Of a stretch of DNA of 9,627 bases, positions 6,703 to 9,627 are shown in pieces (position 1 is the stretch's first letter; each line of letters starts with the position of its first letter). The position numbers and the translations under genes were made by a program. The DNA is from Spirochaetaceae bacterium. GTDB taxonomy: Bacteria; Spirochaetota; Spirochaetia; Treponematales; Breznakiellaceae. The DNA is taken from contig JAITGJ010000121.1 of the NCBI GenBank assembly GCA_031280705.1, positions 1 through 9,627 of the forward strand, given 5' to 3'. The notes beneath the pieces are model-generated. The model was not told where the DNA came from. It worked only from the letters and a program-made list of their open reading frames with translations, and searched no databases.

Positions 6703-6745
6703 CGGGACGGGCAGTGTCCCCTGTCTGTCGAAGGACGTGTTCCAT
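6668..6745 (-). ncRNA. Possible ~78-nt leader or small RNA
   Basis: A promoter-like site at 6752-6780 predicts a start near 6745, and the terminator-like hairpin ends at 6668. Together they outline a transcript of about 78 nt with a small internal stem (GGGAC at 6720-6716 with GTCCC at 6708-6704) and the terminator stem. This is the layout of a small RNA or an attenuated leader. No known RNA family is recognised. The evidence is positional only. Confidence 0.2.
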
Positions 6746-6751
6746 ACGTTA

Positions 6752-6780
6752 ATTATTGTTCATAATTTCCGCGTATGCAA
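6752..6780 (-). promoter_or_regulatory. Promoter-like site distal to gene A
   Basis: On the minus strand TTGCAT (6780-6775) and AATAAT (6757-6752) are separated by exactly 17 nt in an AT-rich stretch. The -10 matches five of six consensus bases and the -35 three of six. An overlapping alternative is TTTCAT-17-TATGAA. A transcript starting near 6745 would meet the hairpin and T run at 6702-6668 before reaching the poly-C tract and gene A. Confidence 0.35.
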
Positions 6781-6846
6781 TATGAAACGCGAAAAAAATT
6801 CATTTTTTTGAGGGAGGGACACCACACCGCGCGGGGGCTTGGGCTT

Positions 6847-6875
6847 GGCGTGGCGCGGCATAGCCGCGCCACGCC
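6847..6875 (-). terminator. 13-bp GC hairpin just after gene B
   Basis: GGCGTGGCGCGGC at 6847-6859 is perfectly inverted at 6863-6875 around a 3-nt ATA loop, starting 11 nt after the TAA of gene B. No T run follows on the minus strand (AAGCCCAAGCCC instead), so it is not a canonical intrinsic terminator. It may protect the 3' end of the mRNA or contribute to termination together with the hairpin at 6668-6702. Confidence 0.5.
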
Positions 6876-6886
6876 GGAACGGAGAG

Positions 6887-9627
6887 TTATGGAACCTGCT
6901 TGAACATAATGCGGACCTTTATCCGGTCCTGCCCGGACAGCTTCCCGGTGTTGGAGATCACCCCGTCGGTTACCGTCCAGTCATAAACATTCTGAAAATC
7001 CTTGGTGCCCCACTTCCGGATACGGTACAACTGGGTTCCTTCGCCGTTGTTAAAACCCGGCCCGTTGGTACTGTTTTGCAGGAGATCGTAATAGGAAAAA
7101 CCTGTTCCCTGATTGTTCACGTTCCGGGGGCCGGTGGGCGGATCGTTTGAAGGGGTTACGCCCCGGAATGTGTACCCAAGCTCTGTTCTCGCTTCGAGCG
7201 TCATGAGCAGGGTGTAGTATCCTCCCTGCTTGGTAACAAGATGCTCACCGTCCACATGTGATACTTCAGTCCCGTCGTTTTTATACAGCCTGCCGTTGCT
7301 GAAATTGATACGATACGGCTCATAGCTGTAATAAACCGGATCCCCGTCATCGTACCGGTACGAAAAATAGTGCCTGCCCACCGTGTGATTGATATAGCCG
7401 GGCTCCGGGCCGCCGCCGGGATGCAGGTGGCTGTCGTCCGGATAGTAGAGCCAGATATAATCCGCCAGACGGTACTGGGGCCATCTGCCAGGATCATTGC
7501 TCCACTGTTCAACAAACTCCCGCAAATTTACGCTGCGGCCCAGCGAGGGGTTGGAAAATTTACTGCCGGTCAGATTAATATTGTTCACCGTAGCAAACCC
7601 CGTATCCCGGACCAGATCATCCAGGATGGTGATGGCCGGGTACACCCACTGCAGCCTGATGGTATGGGACGCCTCTTTTGCGATATGGAGATCAAAGTAC
7701 CACGTCTGATCCCGGCCAAACCACTTGTTGCGCGTAGCGCCATCCCCCTGCGGGTTGAGTACGCGCACCGCGTACACGCCGGGCGGCAGCAGCAGTTCCA
7801 GTTTCTGGCCCGGCATAAGCGCATCGTTATTTTCCCACACGATAAAACGCCGGGGAATAGTTCCTCCGGCATCGCTTGGCTGGTCGTGCATAAGGCCGCC
7901 GTGCGCAAGGGGCGTTACCGATGACTGCGGGGCGTTTACGGTAAGATTTGACGGCACCACATTAAACACATACGCGGCGGAACCGGCGTACACCGGCGTT
8001 TCCGCTTCCGCCGCGGACACAAACTGAATACGGGAAATGGGCCCGCCGTCCCCGCCGCCGCCTGAGCCGGACGCGCTCCCCGCGTGGAGGAACGTAATTT
8101 TTACCGCGCCGGTGGGCGTGTCGCGGTCGTTGCTCCCGTTCACATAGGGATCGAAGTTGTACACTTTCGCGCTTCCCCCCGCGATAAAGATATTGCCGCA
8201 GTCGTAGGTAATACGCTTTTCGTTAATCGTTACGCCGCCGGCCGTATGCGCGGGGTTTGCCGTGTAATACGGCCAGTGGTACGAGCCGCCCACCACCAGG
8301 AGTTTGTACGCACCTTCAGAGAGGGCATCGAAAGACTGCCCATCGCCTTTCACGATGTATGACTCCCCTTCGTAGCCGGAAACGCCGTTGTAGTGAAGCG
8401 CGTTGTTTGCGGGCGCTTTGGGATAGGCGGCGTTCGCGGGCGGCACATAATCCTGCCATACGCCCGCACCGGTTTCTTTGTACAGATAGATTTTGAAAAT
8501 CTTGAACGGCAATTGCCCCGCGTAGCGATTGTACACGGTGAGCGCACCGTTCGCAGCGCTTCCGCCGCCGCCCCCGCCGCCTTCGGTAGTTTTTGACGAA
8601 TCCTCCGTAATAAATACTTCGCTGATCGTTTCGTCAATGACGCGGGCAACTTCCTCGTAGTACTCGTTCGCGGCAACATAGCACTGAACGATATAGTCCC
8701 GCCGGGATCCGGGCGTGTCGCCCGCGCGGAGCGCCCGCACCTGCGAGCCGCCGCCCTGCGGAATGGGCCCGGTAAGTTCGACTTCTTCCGGCGCATAGTC
8801 ATTTACCTGCGTGCGGACCACGACGCGCGTAATGTTTTTACTGGAAAGATAATTCACAATGCGTAGCGATCCGAACCCGGACGGGGGCCGGTCCGTAAGC
8901 AGGGAATCGGTATATTCGACATCCACCGTCTGCCCGGCGATAATGGTGCGCGACACGGCTACGCTGGGAATGTCCTTTCCCAAAAGCCGGAAACGGATCG
9001 CCCAGCTTCCGCGCGGCAAAATCAGGTCCGGGGAAGACGCCTGCCCCGCCGCGATATTCCCACTCATCCCCGCCGGGGCGGGAATCGCCACCTGAATCCA
9101 GGACGCGCCGTTATTGTACTCAACGCCGGTGATCAGGGAAACGGAGGATTTGTTGACCACGTGCAAAAATCCTTCGTCTTCGGAAAGCACGTCGCCGGGG
9201 TTGGCGTTCCCGGAAAGGTCCGCGTCCGTGGGCGGGAGCCACTGCGTCTCAAGCGAACCGCGCCCGCCGGTCGTCTTATAAAAGTACACGGTCGCGGCGC
9301 TGCCCTCGGTAACCATCACGTCATTAATCGCCGTGGTGTAGCCCGCGCCATAGACCAGGCTGATCTTCCAGAGGCCCGCGGGGAGGGTTACGGACCGCTG
9401 ATTGCTCGTCTCCGGTCCCGGCTCCAGGTTCGGCGCGGAATCCTGCCCGGAAAGCGGCGTAAAACTCACCGTGCGTACCACGAGGTCGCGGGTAAGGTTT
9501 TTGATGATGAGGCGGCCTTCGCCGGGCAGAATATTACCGCCGCCGGTGGACCCCTGGGTGCTTCCGTAACTGGGAAGGCCAATCGGGTTAAGGCACGCGG
9601 CCAGCGCGAGAACGAAAACGCCCGCCA
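6887..9627 (-). CDS. Large modular predicted lipoprotein, copy B (5' end outside window)
   Basis: The reading frame stays open to the right edge, giving 912 complete visible codons. An internal GTG at 9481 is not the real start, because the upstream codons continue the match to gene A. They include a hydrophobic run ending in LALAAC, with the lipobox Cys at 9595-9593. About 14 codons, including the start, should lie just outside. It is a paralogue of gene A with the same order: signal peptide, Gly/Ser/Thr-rich stretch, about five beta-rich modules, a diverged segment (about 7226-7650) and a conserved end with YTFRG, STNGPG and TGKLSGQDRIKVR. Differences from A include longer Gly-rich linkers, one with seven consecutive Gly near 8566-8590 and one near 8041-8075. 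Envelope lipoprotein localisation is predicted. Function is unknown and no enzymatic motif is seen. Its promoter is outside the window. Confidence 0.9.
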   Translation of the reverse strand, partial: AGVFVLALAACLNPIGLPSYGSTQGSTGGGNILPGEGRLIIKNLTRDLVVRTVSFTPLSGQDSAPNLEPGPETSNQRSVTLPAGLWKISLVYGAGYTTAINDVMVTEGSAATVYFYKTTGGRGSLETQWLPPTDADLSGNANPGDVLSEDEGFLHVVNKSSVSLITGVEYNNGASWIQVAIPAPAGMSGNIAAGQASSPDLILPRGSWAIRFRLLGKDIPSVAVSRTIIAGQTVDVEYTDSLLTDRPPSGFGSLRIVNYLSSKNITRVVVRTQVNDYAPEEVELTGPIPQGGGSQVRALRAGDTPGSRRDYIVQCYVAANEYYEEVARVIDETISEVFITEDSSKTTEGGGGGGGSAANGALTVYNRYAGQLPFKIFKIYLYKETGAGVWQDYVPPANAAYPKAPANNALHYNGVSGYEGESYIVKGDGQSFDALSEGAYKLLVVGGSYHWPYYTANPAHTAGGVTINEKRITYDCGNIFIAGGSAKVYNFDPYVNGSNDRDTPTGAVKITFLHAGSASGSGGGGDGGPISRIQFVSAAEAETPVYAGSAAYVFNVVPSNLTVNAPQSSVTPLAHGGLMHDQPSDAGGTIPRRFIVWENNDALMPGQKLELLLPPGVYAVRVLNPQGDGATRNKWFGRDQTWYFDLHIAKEASHTIRLQWVYPAITILDDLVRDTGFATVNNINLTGSKFSNPSLGRSVNLREFVEQWSNDPGRWPQYRLADYIWLYYPDDSHLHPGGGPEPGYINHTVGRHYFSYRYDDGDPVYYSYEPYRINFSNGRLYKNDGTEVSHVDGEHLVTKQGGYYTLLMTLEARTELGYTFRGVTPSNDPPTGPRNVNNQGTGFSYYDLLQNSTNGPGFNNGEGTQLYRIRKWGTKDFQNVYDWTVTDGVISNTGKLSGQDRIKVRIMFKQVP
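8582..9627 (-). repeat. Direct-repeat half in gene B (matches 5400-6443)
   Basis: This is the partner of the repeat in gene A: 348 complete codons with no gap, from the window edge to the Gly-rich linker. The stretch from the lipobox Cys through about 37 further residues is identical in the two proteins, which is stronger than the average of the block. The pair could undergo recombination or gene conversion. Nothing here shows that it has done so recently. Confidence 0.9.

Noticed and set aside
6623..6745. 40-codon minus-strand frame (starting MEHVLRQTGD) that reads through the poly-C tract
   Set aside because: It looked like a phase-variable leader peptide, but it has no ribosome-binding site and its ATG falls at the expected transcription start. 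Changing the tract length by one or two leads to nearby stops and never joins gene A.
6446..6811. 121-codon plus-strand frame across the B-A gap
   Set aside because: It overlaps the signal-peptide region of gene A in antisense, runs through hairpins and homopolymers, and has no protein-like composition.
6486..9627. Transposon or prophage origin of the duplicated lipoprotein genes
   Set aside because: No transposase, integrase, terminal inverted repeats or target-site duplication is visible in the window.

Overview
The window looks like part of a GC-rich bacterial chromosome, by eye well above 50% G+C. It comes from a cell with lipid-anchored envelope proteins, because both large unknown proteins carry a type II signal-peptide lipobox. 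My best guess is a spirochaete, possibly a Treponema relative. That rests on the general look of the LeuS N-terminus and on the style of the lipoproteins, and no search supports it, so treat it as weak inference.

Layout, left to right. Positions 1-95 probably hold the last ~30 codons of a plus-strand gene of unknown function. Everything else is on the minus strand and is transcribed right to left. Positions 302-859 encode a dihydrofolate reductase-like (RibD C-terminal domain) protein. Positions 1010-3484 encode leucyl-tRNA synthetase (leuS), which has its own sigma70-like promoter. A rho-independent terminator at 3565-3593 separates leuS from the accessory region upstream. Positions 3636-6485 encode a 949-residue predicted lipoprotein (copy A). 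Positions 6887-9627 encode a paralogue (copy B) whose first ~14 codons lie beyond the right edge of the window.

The two lipoprotein genes are a tandem duplication. The first 348 codons visible in both align without a gap, at about 87% amino-acid identity after the lipobox Cys by hand count. The middle is less similar, residues 672-834 of A are strongly diverged, and the last ~105 residues are conserved again. Each protein appears to contain about five degenerate beta-rich modules in series. I do not recognise a named family or function.

The 401-bp gap between B and A is the most unusual part. In transcription order it holds a 13-bp GC hairpin just after B, a promoter-like site, a hairpin followed by a T run (terminator or attenuator), and an uninterrupted 14-nt G/C homopolymer. 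A weaker promoter-like site and a 19-bp inverted repeat in the leader of A follow. This layout suggests that expression of A could be phase-variable through tract-length change, but it remains a hypothesis. LeuS and the reductase are ordinary housekeeping-type genes and show no functional link to the lipoproteins.
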